A stretch of 22,319 bases of DNA from Chthonomonas sp. UBA6659. GTDB lineage: Bacteria > Armatimonadota > Fimbriimonadia > Fimbriimonadales > Fimbriimonadaceae. A program made the position numbers and the translations under genes. The notes under the pieces are model-generated. The model saw only the letters and a program-made list of their open reading frames with translations, was not told the origin of the DNA and made no database searches. Position 1 is the stretch's first letter; each line of letters starts with the position of its first letter. The stretch covers positions 46,140 to 68,458 of the forward strand of contig DKKT01000092.1 of NCBI GenBank assembly GCA_002455425.1, written 5' to 3'. This document shows, piece by piece, positions 1 through 8,766 of the stretch.

Positions 1-32
1 CCCCCCCCCCCCGCAAGTCAACGGACCCATTG

Positions 33-38
33 TATGAT
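33..38 (+). promoter_or_regulatory. Candidate -10 box for the disulfide cassette
   Basis: TATGAT matches the consensus -10 hexamer at five of six positions and ends 8 bases before the ATG at 47. No Shine-Dalgarno sequence is visible in between, so the transcript would be leaderless or nearly so. No clear -35 was found, and the window edge limits the upstream view. Confidence 0.4.
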
Positions 39-46
39 GAAGCCGT

Positions 47-868
47 ATGCGAGGAGTGTTGCGCAAAGCACTTCAATTCACTGGCATTTCAGCAATGTTA
101 GGATCGAGCCTATGGCTCGTCTCGGGCCGGTGTTCGGTTTGCTGGCGTTCGGTGGGCTGGGGGGTTTGGGAGTCGCTCGTTTTGCCTTGGGCAGGGCTGA
201 CGCTTTCCCTGACGATCTTCGTGGGAATTCTGGGGCAGCGGCGGTTCCCAAGATTGGAGGCAGCATCCGACGTCTTTGTTTGCCTGGCCATCATTGCGTC
301 GGTCCCCATCTTCGTTGCATCGAGCATTACTCAAGTCCCGCCTTGTTCAGCTTGCGTTGTGTTCTGGGTTGGCCTTTCCGTGCTCGTCTTGGAACTTACA
401 ACGAGTGCAAGGGTGCTTCAGAAATCTGTCTGGGTCGCAACTGTGGTTTCGGCGGGCTGCATCATGGCGATCATCAACACTTCCACGACCCGGGACTTCC
501 TCCGGATGAAGCTGCCAGAACTGAAGCCCCAGTCACCAGGCCTTCCGATCGGAGGTAGCATGCCGCTACGCGGTCTACTTGCTTCGTCAACCGTCGGCGT
601 CGCAACTTACTGTACGCCGTGTGTGAGAAGCGCTCTTGCTACTCAGTTGCGGCAACGAGCGCTCACCGGCACCGCTGTGACACTGCTGATTGCCGAAGAC
701 GATCCTTCAGGAGCGGCAATCAAGCAGGAGTTCTCTGAGTTTGCCCAGAAGACTATCCAGCGGAGTGATTACGACTTGCTGCGCATGGACGCCATGGGCT
801 CACCTTTCATCTATGTGCTCGACGACGGTAGAGTCATCGAGGCACACCGTGTGATAGGAGGTAACTGA
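47..868 (+). CDS. Membrane thiol-disulfide protein, VKOR-thioredoxin-fusion-like
   Basis: Membrane protein of 273 residues. Hydrophobic helices lie at about residues 10-27, 42-62, 74-94, 102-120 and 127-146, followed by a soluble tail. There are three CxxC motifs: CSVC (29-32) just after helix 1, CSAC (100-103) at the start of helix 4, and CTPC (189-192) in the tail. The tail also has MGSPF (250-254), which resembles the cis-proline loop of thioredoxin folds. This order matches bacterial vitamin K epoxide reductase homologues fused to thioredoxin: a four-helix quinone-reducing core with a loop cysteine pair and a helix-4 CxxC, a linker helix, then a thioredoxin domain. The inferred role is oxidation of exported proteins, with electrons passed to quinone. 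Sequence divergence is high, and a MauE-like protein is an alternative. An in-frame TGA at 38-40 fixes the ATG at 47 as the first ATG. The stop overlaps the next start by one base. Confidence 0.6.
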   Translation: MRGVLRKALQFTGISAMLGSSLWLVSGRCSVCWRSVGWGVWESLVLPWAGLTLSLTIFVGILGQRRFPRLEAASDVFVCLAIIASVPIFVASSITQVPPCSACVVFWVGLSVLVLELTTSARVLQKSVWVATVVSAGCIMAIINTSTTRDFLRMKLPELKPQSPGLPIGGSMPLRGLLASSTVGVATYCTPCVRSALATQLRQRALTGTAVTLLIAEDDPSGAAIKQEFSEFAQKTIQRSDYDLLRMDAMGSPFIYVLDDGRVIEAHRVIGGN

Positions 869-1461
869 TGGAGACCCCATCTCCAAGACTCCAGAAGATT
901 ACTCTGGGTCAAGTCATTGCAGGGACGGCGATCGCACTTACTTGCTTGTTGACCCTTGGCCTGATGGCTTATGCGTCGGGGAACCAAGATCGGACGGAGG
1001 CCAAGATTCGGGAGGACCTACGATTCGTACTGCGCGCAGTCGAGATGTACACGGCCGACCACGACAACCTCTTGCCGCGGTCGATGGACTCGTTCAACGG
1101 TGCCTTGCCAAAATGCCCGGATACCAATCCTGCCGCGATCGAGAAGTACCGGGACTTTGTGTTCAACTACCCTCTCGGATACCGCCGCCTTGACAAGCGG
1201 ATCGCTTTCGACCACTACTTTGACTCTCGGGTCGATCCGATCATCTCATGTGCGGGATACCCACGGTACACGAAGGGTCCGATCATGCTGCCCGTTTACG
1301 AAGCCCCAAAGAAGCGCAAGTTGCTGTCGTTCTTCAACAAGGCGGAGACACTTGGGATCCGATTTGATGGACACATCGATTGGTACGAGTCGCCTCTAGA
1401 GTGGCAGGCTGAGCGAGCGAGTGTCGGTGAGCTTGCGGCTCGCGCGGGGATGGAGCCATGA
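868..1461 (+). CDS. Pseudopilin-like membrane-anchored protein of unknown function
   Basis: Protein of 197 residues with a short basic N-terminus and one hydrophobic helix (about 13-37), then an exported domain. The stretch after the helix (about 44-70, containing DLRFVLRAVEMYTADHDN) resembles the long alpha-helix and the 'YxxDHxxxP' start of the globular domain in type II secretion G-like pseudopilins. No prepilin peptidase site (G followed by F-T-x-x-E) is visible, so it probably stays anchored rather than being processed. Cysteines at 82 and 128 could form one disulfide, and a further Cys at 25 lies in the helix. The start codon overlaps the TGA of the upstream gene (TGATG) and its own stop overlaps the next ATG (ATGA), so all three genes are probably translated together. 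The function is unknown. Confidence 0.65.
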   Translation: METPSPRLQKITLGQVIAGTAIALTCLLTLGLMAYASGNQDRTEAKIREDLRFVLRAVEMYTADHDNLLPRSMDSFNGALPKCPDTNPAAIEKYRDFVFNYPLGYRRLDKRIAFDHYFDSRVDPIISCAGYPRYTKGPIMLPVYEAPKKRKLLSFFNKAETLGIRFDGHIDWYESPLEWQAERASVGELAARAGMEP

Positions 1462-1952
1462 GCATGTCGAAGCTGCTTGGTGTTGGAAGTCTCGCACTTC
1501 TGGCCATCTGTATCGGTTCGTCTTGGCCGTGTCAGAAGGAGATCGTAAGGTGTCGATCCGATATCATGACTTCGCTCCACGGCACGTCGTGTGCGTGCTC
1601 GGGTGGAGGGTCGGGAACCTGGTTCGTCTCCGACACCTACGCCAGTTGGTTCCATCTTTGCTATGCGAGATACGAGAGCCCTTGTCCTTCTGTCCCATCC
1701 GATGAGTGCAACGCCCGCGTCCATTGGAATTCACTCAATCGCTTCATCGTCTGCCGCTCGGGTGGCGTAGATTGCGGGCCCATGTCAGGCTGCGTTGATT
1801 CGTACAGTCCCGGTAATGCGACGGTCTGCGGGGCGTGCGATGGAAGCACGCCGGGGCCACCGTGTTCGGGTGGCATCCCGCATGAAGGCGGCATGCCCTT
1901 CTTCACGGGAACCCTCGGGGTCTACCGCGAGAACGTGATCATTCCGGATTGA
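1458..1952 (+). CDS. Cysteine-rich secreted protein of unknown function
   Basis: Protein of 164 residues with an N-terminal hydrophobic signal (about 5-20). The exported part has 13 cysteines in about 145 residues (25, 32, 45, 47, 68, 76, 84, 99, 106, 112, 124, 127, 136) and is rich in Gly, Ser and Pro. A Cys at 18 sits at the end of the signal in the context L-A-I-C. This is a poor lipobox because the residue before Cys is Ile, so secretion is favoured over lipidation. I recognise no family. Such a cysteine content in an exported protein implies several disulfides, and the first gene of the operon encodes a plausible enzyme for making them. It overlaps the upstream gene by four bases (ATGA). 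Confidence 0.65.
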   Translation: MSMSKLLGVGSLALLAICIGSSWPCQKEIVRCRSDIMTSLHGTSCACSGGGSGTWFVSDTYASWFHLCYARYESPCPSVPSDECNARVHWNSLNRFIVCRSGGVDCGPMSGCVDSYSPGNATVCGACDGSTPGPPCSGGIPHEGGMPFFTGTLGVYRENVIIPD

Positions 1953-1964
1953 GAGTCCGTTTGC

Positions 1965-1986
1965 GGGCGGGGTCTGGCTCCCGCCC
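1965..1986. terminator. GC hairpin between convergent genes, possible terminator
   Basis: A seven-base stem (GGGCGGG at 1965-1971 with CCCGCCC at 1980-1986) and an eight-base loop lie in the 44-base gap between convergent stop codons. There is no T tract on either side, so terminator function is only suggested by position. Confidence 0.3.
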
Positions 1987-1996
1987 CGTCCGGGCT

Positions 1997-2731
1997 TCAA
2001 GTTCCACGGGTGTTGCCGTAGAGATCGACGTGTAACCTCGGCGACAGGCGGTAGCCGTGCTCAATACAAACCGGGGCCAACAACCGCAAGCGGCGGTGAA
2101 GGGTTTCGGTATCGATGCCCTCCGGCATCAGTAGGATGCGGTCTCGAGGTATGTCGTACTCCAACGCGTCGAGGAGTTCGGCGATTTCGGAGAGATCGTC
2201 CAAGTGCTCATCGGGATCGACGACAAACTTCAGTTGGAAGGGATACGACTGGATCAGCTTCCGGAGGACGGACGGATTCAGGCGCTCGGCGTCATGACGA
2301 GCGATCCACTCCACCGCGAGCGGCCCGACGGACGCATCGGCATGGTGACCGTCGACCGGAGCGCTGTTTCGAAGCTTCGGGCTGATCGACATCAAGTCGC
2401 ACGCGACGTCGCGGAAGACGGTCCCTGCCGTTTCGATCGTGATGGTGCGGCCGCGCGCTTTCAGCGCTCGGGTCAGCGCCGCAATCGGCTCGAAGAGCAT
2501 CGGCTCGCCTCCGGTGACCACCACATGGTCCGTGGAAAGGGCGATCACCTTGTCGACGATGTCGTCGACTTCGAGGATGGGGCCCTCGGGTGCCCAACTC
2601 GCATAGGGAGTGTCGCACCAGACGCAGCGAAGGTTGCAGCCGCTGACGCGAACAAAGGTCGACGGAACTCCGGCCCAGATCCCCTCCCCCTGAATGCTCG
2701 TGAAGATCTCGGCGATCCTCAGACGGCTCAT
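1997..2731 (-). CDS. queE: 7-carboxy-7-deazaguanine synthase (radical SAM)
   Basis: QueE of 244 residues converts 6-carboxytetrahydropterin to 7-carboxy-7-deazaguanine, on the pathway to preQ0 and queuosine at wobble base 34 of tRNA. The N-terminus reads FTSIQGEG, followed by the radical-SAM cluster motif with Cys 32, 36 and 39 (GCNLRCVWCDTPYASW). The CxxxCxxC spacing and the WCDTPYA context are typical of QueE. TGGEP (73-77) is the SAM-binding GGE motif. Length is usual for the family. Its ATG overlaps the mnmG stop (ATGA), making it the last gene of the murA operon. No other queuosine genes are visible in the window. Confidence 0.95.
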   Translation of the reverse strand: MSRLRIAEIFTSIQGEGIWAGVPSTFVRVSGCNLRCVWCDTPYASWAPEGPILEVDDIVDKVIALSTDHVVVTGGEPMLFEPIAALTRALKARGRTITIETAGTVFRDVACDLMSISPKLRNSAPVDGHHADASVGPLAVEWIARHDAERLNPSVLRKLIQSYPFQLKFVVDPDEHLDDLSEIAELLDALEYDIPRDRILLMPEGIDTETLHRRLRLLAPVCIEHGYRLSPRLHVDLYGNTRGT

Positions 2732-4614
2732 GTTCGGCCCGCTCGCAAATGCCCGATGAGGAGCGCAATGTCCGCGGGGCGGACGCCCGGCACCCGCGAG
2801 GCTTGACCGATCGTGATCGGGCGAACGCGTGAAAGCTTTTCGATCGATTCGTAGCTGAGTCCACCGAGCGCGTGATAGGAGAACGCGCTCGGGATCGGCA
2901 TCTGGTCGAGTCGGCGAGCCCGCTCCGCCGTTTTCGCCTGAATCTGGATGTACCCCTCGTAGAGGGCTGCAAGTTCGATCTGATCGCGAACCGGGCCCGG
3001 TGCGCCCCCAAGGTCGCTCAGTGTCGCACCGCCTTGGTCCCAGAAGCGGGCGAGAGCGACCGCTTCATCGAGGCCAAAGCCGGGACGTCGCATGAGTTCG
3101 AAGAGGGAGGCGCGATTCACGATCGGGCTCCATCCGCGCGCTTCCATCCAGGGGTTGGCACGGGTCGTGACCGTGAACGCTCTCAGCTGCGCCAGTCCGC
3201 TCGCGATCGCGTCCCATTTGGTCTCGAATCGCGCCCACCGACGGTCGCCGCAGAGGCCGAGTTCTCGGGCGAGGGGCGTGAGGCGCTCGTCGGCGTTGTC
3301 ATGCCGAAGGAGAAGGCGGTGCTCCGCCCGCGCGGTGAGCATCCGATAGGGGTCTTCGACGCCCTTCGTGACGAGATCGTCGATCATGACACCGATGAAG
3401 CTTCGATCGCGACCGAACAAGACCGGCGCTTGGCCGAGCGCGAGGTGGGCGGCATTGATGCCGGCGACGAGTCCCTGGGCGGCGGCCTCTTCATAGCCGC
3501 TCGTTCCGTTGAGCTGCCCCGCGAGGAAGAGGCCCTCGGCCTGGTGGCTCATCAAACTCGGATCGAGCTGGAGCGGATCGGCGACGTCGTATTCGACGGC
3601 ATATCCCGGTCGCAGCATCTCGACCGATTCGAGGCCGGGGATCGTGCGGAGCGCCTTCAACTGGACATCGGCCGGCATCGACGTCGAGAAGCCCTGGACA
3701 TAGACCGATTCACCGTCCCACTCCTCTTGTTCGAGGAAGATCGGGTGGCTCTCCTTGTCGGCAAACCGGACGATCTTGTCTTCCACGCTGGGGCAGTATC
3801 GCGGGCCGACACCTTCGATCTGCCCTGAGTACATGGCGCTCTCACCGAGATGTTCACGGAGGATCGCGTGGGTCGACTCATTCGTCCGGGTCTGCCAACA
3901 AGGGAGCAGCTCCCGTTCTGGCATCGGCGCGTCGTGGAGGAAGCTCAGGGCTCCGGCCTCGGGCTCGCTATCGAGGGCCTCGACGCGCGATCGATCGATG
4001 CTCCCGAGCGCGATTCGTGGAGTCGTGCCAGTCTTGAATCGACGCAAACGCACCCCGATGCCGTTGAGGAACTCGGAGAGGGCCGAGACCGCTCGATCGC
4101 CATGACGTGCGGCCACCGTCTGTTGCCGACCCTGATGACACAGGCCGTTGAGGAAGGTCCCGGTGGTCAGGACGACGGCGGGTGCCGAGAGCAGCGTGCC
4201 CTCCACCCAGAGGCCGACGACGCGGCCGCTTTGCAGCTCGACCCGTTCCGCGTGGCCTTCGAGGAGCGTCAGGTTCGGTTCGAGTTCGAGGACCTGTCGC
4301 ATGAACGCAGGATAGCGGACCTTGCACACGTGAGCCCGCACGGTTTGGACGGCCGGTCCTTTCCCGGTGCCGACCCGTCGGATATGGGTCAACGTGTGGT
4401 CGGTCGTGACCCCCATCTGGCCGCCGAGGGCGTCGACCTCGCGGGCAAGATGGCCCTTGGCGGGTCCGCCGATCGAGCAGTTGCACGGTAAATGGCCGAC
4501 ATTGCCGAGGCGGAGCGTCACGCAGGCGGTGCGGAGGCCCAAGCGGGCTGCGGCGAGGGCGGCTTCGATCCCGGCGTGCCCGGCTCCGACGACGATGACT
4601 TGAAACGTGTTCAC
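2728..4614 (-). CDS. mnmG: tRNA uridine-5-carboxymethylaminomethyl modification enzyme MnmG (GidA)
   Basis: FAD protein of 628 residues that, with MnmE, installs the carboxymethylaminomethyl group on U34 of certain tRNAs. The FAD-binding motif GAGHAGIEAA is at the N-terminus, and the family hallmark NCSIGGPAKGHLAREVDALG follows at about 45-65. A second hallmark, ARAEHRLLLRHDNADERLT, lies in the middle-to-C-terminal part. The C-terminal helical domain ends with GQASRVPGVRPADIALL, as expected. Length is normal. The start is GTG at 4614, ten bases after the mreB stop, preceded by a good Shine-Dalgarno sequence (GAGGGAGGGG, about 4617-4626 on the minus strand). Its stop overlaps the queE start. 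Confidence 0.97.
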   Translation of the reverse strand: MNTFQVIVVGAGHAGIEAALAAARLGLRTACVTLRLGNVGHLPCNCSIGGPAKGHLAREVDALGGQMGVTTDHTLTHIRRVGTGKGPAVQTVRAHVCKVRYPAFMRQVLELEPNLTLLEGHAERVELQSGRVVGLWVEGTLLSAPAVVLTTGTFLNGLCHQGRQQTVAARHGDRAVSALSEFLNGIGVRLRRFKTGTTPRIALGSIDRSRVEALDSEPEAGALSFLHDAPMPERELLPCWQTRTNESTHAILREHLGESAMYSGQIEGVGPRYCPSVEDKIVRFADKESHPIFLEQEEWDGESVYVQGFSTSMPADVQLKALRTIPGLESVEMLRPGYAVEYDVADPLQLDPSLMSHQAEGLFLAGQLNGTSGYEEAAAQGLVAGINAAHLALGQAPVLFGRDRSFIGVMIDDLVTKGVEDPYRMLTARAEHRLLLRHDNADERLTPLARELGLCGDRRWARFETKWDAIASGLAQLRAFTVTTRANPWMEARGWSPIVNRASLFELMRRPGFGLDEAVALARFWDQGGATLSDLGGAPGPVRDQIELAALYEGYIQIQAKTAERARRLDQMPIPSAFSYHALGGLSYESIEKLSRVRPITIGQASRVPGVRPADIALLIGHLRAGRT

Positions 4615-4624
4615 AGCCCCTCCC

Positions 4625-5634
<1,010 letters not shown>

Positions 5635-5638
<4 letters not shown>

Positions 5639-6933
5639 ATCGGATTGGCGTCGGGCGCGGTCAGCGTCCGCTCCCATTCGGTGGCTTCCATGCGGACGAC
5701 GTCGGCGCCGAGGCGGCTCAGGCACCCCTCCAGGTCCTCGTAGCCCCGATCGATGAAGTGGACGTTGCGGACGACGGTCTCACCTTCCGCTGCAAGTCCG
5801 GCGAGGACGAGCGCGGCACCGGCTCGGAGATCGCTCGCTTCGACGACGGCACCCTTGAGTCGCGCCACCCCATCGATGACGGTGGAGCGACCTTCCAGAC
5901 GCATTTTGGCCCCCATCCGGTTAAGCTCGGGCACATGTCCGATCCGGCTTTCGTAGATCGTCTCTTCGACCACACTTGAGCCGTCGGCGGTTCCGAGCAC
6001 GGCCGCCATCAGTTGTTGGAGGTCGGTGGGGAAGCCAGGGTACGGCATCGTCTTGACCCGGATGCCCTTCAGGCGACCGGGGGAGTGGACTCGGACCCAA
6101 TCCGGGCCTTCGAACGCCTCGGCGCCGGCCTCTCGGAGCTTGTTGACGAGCGCGGTCTGGTGTTCGGGCATGACCCCGGTCACGGTGATGTCGCCCTTCG
6201 TCATCGCCGCGGCGAGTAGGAACGTGCCTGCTTGAAGGCGATCTTCGGGCACGCGAAACTCGCAACCGTGGAGCTTCTCGACTCCGATGATGGTGATCAC
6301 GCTGGTGCCGGCACCTTCGATCCGGGCACCCATGCGGTTCAGAAACTCGGCGAGTGTCGTGACTTCGGGTTCGATCGCTGCGTTCTGGATGACGGTGACG
6401 CCACGGGCGAGCGTGGCGGTGGCCATGATGTGTTGGGTGGCTCCTGCGCTCGGGAAATCGAAGTAGATTTCCGCCCCGTGGAGCTCGGTGGCGCGACCCT
6501 CGTAGCAGCCTCGGACGAGATCGATCTGAGCACCCATCAGGGCGAGTCCCTTGAGGTGGTAGTCGACGGGGCGGGCACCGATCTTGCACCCTCCTGGGGC
6601 CGGCAATTTGGCTTTGCCGACGCGGGCGAGGAGCGGCCCGAGAATGTAGAAGGAGGTGCGGATCGGTCGAACGCTTTCCTCATCCGCCTCGTGGTAGACG
6701 ATCTCGGTGCAATCGACGACGAGCGTGTCTTCGCTCCGCTCGACCTTGGCCCCGAGCTTCTGGAGCAGGTTCAACTTGTCTCGAATGTCACTGACGTCCG
6801 GGACGTTGTGGAGCACGACCGGGCCCTCGGCAAGCAACACCGCCGAGAGAATCGCAAGGGCAGCGTTCTTGCTGCCGGGCACCTCGACCTCACCCCGAAG
6901 CCGGCTTCCTCCGGTTACTTTCAGTACATGCAT
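5635..6933 (-). CDS. murA: UDP-N-acetylglucosamine 1-carboxyvinyltransferase MurA
   Basis: Cytoplasmic enzyme of 432 residues that transfers enolpyruvate from phosphoenolpyruvate to UDP-GlcNAc, the first committed step of peptidoglycan synthesis. PGSKNAALA (19-27) carries the substrate-binding Lys and Asn. The catalytic Cys is at 116 in GGCKIGARPVDYH, so the fosfomycin-sensitive Cys form is present rather than the Asp variant. Length is normal. The ATG at 6933 is preceded by AAGGAAGG about 10 bases upstream. It is the first gene of the operon that continues into mreB, mnmG and queE. Its TGA overlaps the TTG start of mreB. Confidence 0.97.
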
Positions 6934-6998
6934 GATCTTCGACCTTCCTTGGCTCGATCACTCCGTTTCGCGAACCTGTGAAGCAGAATCAAGCTCCT

Positions 6999-7004
6999 AT
7001 TGTA
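6999..7004 (-). promoter_or_regulatory. Candidate -10 box upstream of murA
   Basis: TACAAT on the minus strand lies 65 bases upstream of the murA ATG in the 244-base gap to the divergent RRM gene. It is close to the consensus TATAAT, but no good -35 was found 16-18 bases upstream. Confidence 0.3.
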
Positions 7005-7143
7005 CCGGGAGGGCGATACCGTCGGGAATACTATCAATTCCGTGTTGTGACGCGGTACTATCCGCACGCATCGTTTCGAGAAAGGTATTCGCGCCTGGTC
7101 CGTTCCCGGTTTTCGATTGTGCCTCCTTGAAACCCGCAACGCC

Positions 7144-7165
7144 GCGCGGGCAACCGCGCAAGGAG
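7144..7165 (+). promoter_or_regulatory. GNRA-capped hairpin next to the Shine-Dalgarno of the RRM gene
   Basis: A perfect six-base stem (GCGCGG at 7144-7149 with CCGCGC at 7154-7159) is closed by a GCAA tetraloop. It is followed at once by AAGGAG (7160-7165), 12 bases before the ATG. A stable hairpin abutting the ribosome binding site in the leader of an RNA-binding protein gene could control translation, for example by autoregulation or temperature. Regulation is inferred. Confidence 0.5.
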
Positions 7166-7177
7166 ACACAAGAAGAC

Positions 7178-7507
7178 ATGGCTATGAAGTCCCTGTATGT
7201 GGGCAACCTGCCCTATTCGACGACCGCGGACGACCTCAACCAGGCGTTCAGCAAGTTTGGCGGCACGGGTGCTCGCATCGTCGAAGGCCGAGGTTTCGGC
7301 TTCGTGGACATCGATGGCGACCAGCTCGATGCCGCGATCGCCGAGATGCATGACAGCATGCTTGGTGGACGCCGACTCAACGTGAACGAAGCCCGTCCCC
7401 GTGAGGGCGGCGGCGGCGGCGGCGGTGGCCGATTCGGTGGCGGCGGCGGTGGTGGCGATCGCGGTGGATACCGAGATCGAGACCGCGGCGGCTACGGTCG
7501 ACGCTAA
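7178..7507 (+). CDS. Small RRM-domain glycine-rich RNA-binding protein
   Basis: Protein of 109 residues. One RNA recognition motif spans about residues 4-72, with RNP2 as LYVGNL (6-11) and RNP1 as RGFGFVDI (38-45), so the aromatic RNA-stacking residues are present. The loop between the second and third strands is short compared with cyanobacterial Rbp proteins. The tail (77-109) is almost pure Gly, Arg, Asp and Tyr with RGG-like repeats, which usually adds non-specific RNA binding. Related bacterial proteins are often cold-induced RNA chaperones. ATG at 7178 is chosen; a second ATG at 7184 is possible. The gene stands alone, divergent from murA, with a strong terminator directly after it. Confidence 0.92.
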   Translation: MAMKSLYVGNLPYSTTADDLNQAFSKFGGTGARIVEGRGFGFVDIDGDQLDAAIAEMHDSMLGGRRLNVNEARPREGGGGGGGGRFGGGGGGGDRGGYRDRDRGGYGRR

Positions 7508-7517
7508 GCTTCCGACG

Positions 7518-7555
7518 CAAAGAGCCCCTCGGCGTTCTCGCCGAGGGGCTCTTTG
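7518..7555. terminator. Strong hairpin terminator after the RRM gene
   Basis: A perfect 17-base stem (7518-7534 with 7539-7555) has a TTCT loop. A run of A at the base of the left arm pairs with TTT at the end of the right arm, so the stem can supply a T run in either direction. It starts 10 bases after the stop codon of the RRM gene. Confidence 0.9.
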
Positions 7556-7614
7556 CTTGCGCCTCGACCGATAGGCCCTTTGGAGACGTCGGGCATCGAT
7601 TGGGTAGGTACTGA

Positions 7615-7692
7615 CCCTCACCCCCTGCCCCCTCTCCCTTCGCACAATCATCGAAAGGAGAGGGGGAGCCGGAGAAGGGTAGGGGATGAGGG
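7615..7692. repeat. Intergenic hairpin repeat, copy 1 (full palindrome)
   Basis: Imperfect palindrome of 78 bases. Outer arms 7615-7630 and 7677-7692 (CCCTCACCCCCTGCCC type) pair with two mismatches. An inner perfect stem pairs CCCCCTCTCC (7628-7637) with GGAGAGGGGG (7657-7666), and TTCG/CGAA pairs inside it. The first 52 bases recur at 8767-8818 with one difference. In the whole 7508-7824 gap I otherwise see only the terminator at 7518; 7693-7824 holds nothing I can name. Confidence 0.85.
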
Positions 7693-7824
7693 TTCCGAGA
7701 GCTTAGGGGCGGGCGCGGCTATAGCGCAGCCGCTCGTCGAGCGCAGTGTCGACGTTGAGGCAAGCTCGCCTTGGACCAGCGTAACGCTCGCGTAACTCGC
7801 ACGCGGCTCGACCGTCCAGCCAGT

Positions 7825-8700
7825 ATGGTTTGTGGCTTCCTGATGATCGCGGCGGTCATCGCGTTGGAACCCATCGGGGAGTTGCCAGAGACGGCGTTCC
7901 TGGGAGTGCTCTCCGATTGTGGTTACACCACCTGGTTGAACGAGCCCCCCGGGGGTCCAAAGGCGAGCAACGCAGACGGCTCGTTCCGGCTCAGGCTTGG
8001 AACATCGGTATCAGAGGACAGCGGAATCACCTTCGTGAAGGAGGCGCGAGCGTTCCTGGCCCTCGACGTTGCACGAGCGGTGCCGGTCCGTCAGGTGGAT
8101 TCTTGGTTGGCCAAGAACAAGTTCGCGGACGTGACGGTGACCACTTACATTTCGGGGAGGGTCCTGTTTGAAATGCTCCTCGCAACGCCCAGTGACACCC
8201 CGGATCAGATGAAGTCGCGGGCGCAGCGGTTGCAGCGGACCGGTCTGCGTTTTGGAAAGGACTTTGCCGCCATCAACCCCAAGCAATCGGACGATCTATG
8301 GCGACCCGGCCCTGCACACTACTCGCCAGGGGCGGTAATGGACCCTATCCAGGTCGAAGACGTCGATTTCATCGCTTCCCACTTCGAGTGGGACAAGCAG
8401 GTTGATCCCGTGGCGCTCGGGAAACGGGGATCGCTCGTCCGCATCGAGGGCGTGACCTTCGTGGTCTCGCCGCACGAGCGAGGCATGCTGGTCTTACTCG
8501 CCCAATTCGTTCCTGAACCCAACAAAGTGAGCCGTTACCTGCAGCGGCCACCTCAGATCACGTGGGCTGACGTGCAAGTGGAGCGCTCATTGGCCACGAT
8601 CGTCCAGCGCCACCGCTTGACCGGAGAAGTGACCGCGGGGCAACTCACGGCGATCCTGTTGGAGTTCGCTCGCAGCGTCAAGGCGCTCGATCTTCTGTAA
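7825..8700 (+). CDS. Secreted or anchored protein of unknown function, possibly YbjN-like
   Basis: Protein of 291 residues from the first ATG at 7825, which is followed by a hydrophobic stretch (about 2-14) that could be a signal or anchor. The open frame extends to a TTG at 7771 but has no ribosome binding site there. The N-terminal half alternates beta-strand-like segments, a DSWLAKNKF-like helix and a helix near LLATPSDTPDQMKSR. This layout recalls YbjN-type sensory domains, but the resemblance is by eye only. The C-terminal half is not recognised. No enzyme motif is seen. The gene is alone, between two copies of a hairpin repeat. Confidence 0.6.
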   Translation: MVCGFLMIAAVIALEPIGELPETAFLGVLSDCGYTTWLNEPPGGPKASNADGSFRLRLGTSVSEDSGITFVKEARAFLALDVARAVPVRQVDSWLAKNKFADVTVTTYISGRVLFEMLLATPSDTPDQMKSRAQRLQRTGLRFGKDFAAINPKQSDDLWRPGPAHYSPGAVMDPIQVEDVDFIASHFEWDKQVDPVALGKRGSLVRIEGVTFVVSPHERGMLVLLAQFVPEPNKVSRYLQRPPQITWADVQVERSLATIVQRHRLTGEVTAGQLTAILLEFARSVKALDLL

Positions 8701-8766
8701 GATCTTGTGTCGAGTCCCGCGTACGATCCACGCCTTCCCGGTGATGATGCTGTCGTCGCGATTTGG

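Noticed and set aside
1..12. Run of 12 C at the window start
   Set aside because: Could be a natural homopolymer, the edge of a hairpin repeat or an assembly artefact. It cannot be interpreted without the flanking sequence.
1458..1952. Lipoprotein reading of the cysteine-rich protein (Cys18)
   Set aside because: The residue before Cys18 is Ile, which signal peptidase II rarely accepts; simple secretion fits better.
2872..3828. Long plus-strand frame opposite mnmG
   Set aside because: MnmG is certain on the minus strand, and the antisense product has no recognisable features.
7553..7795. Small plus-strand frame across the 7615-7692 repeat
   Set aside because: It translates the palindromic repeat and has no ribosome binding site.
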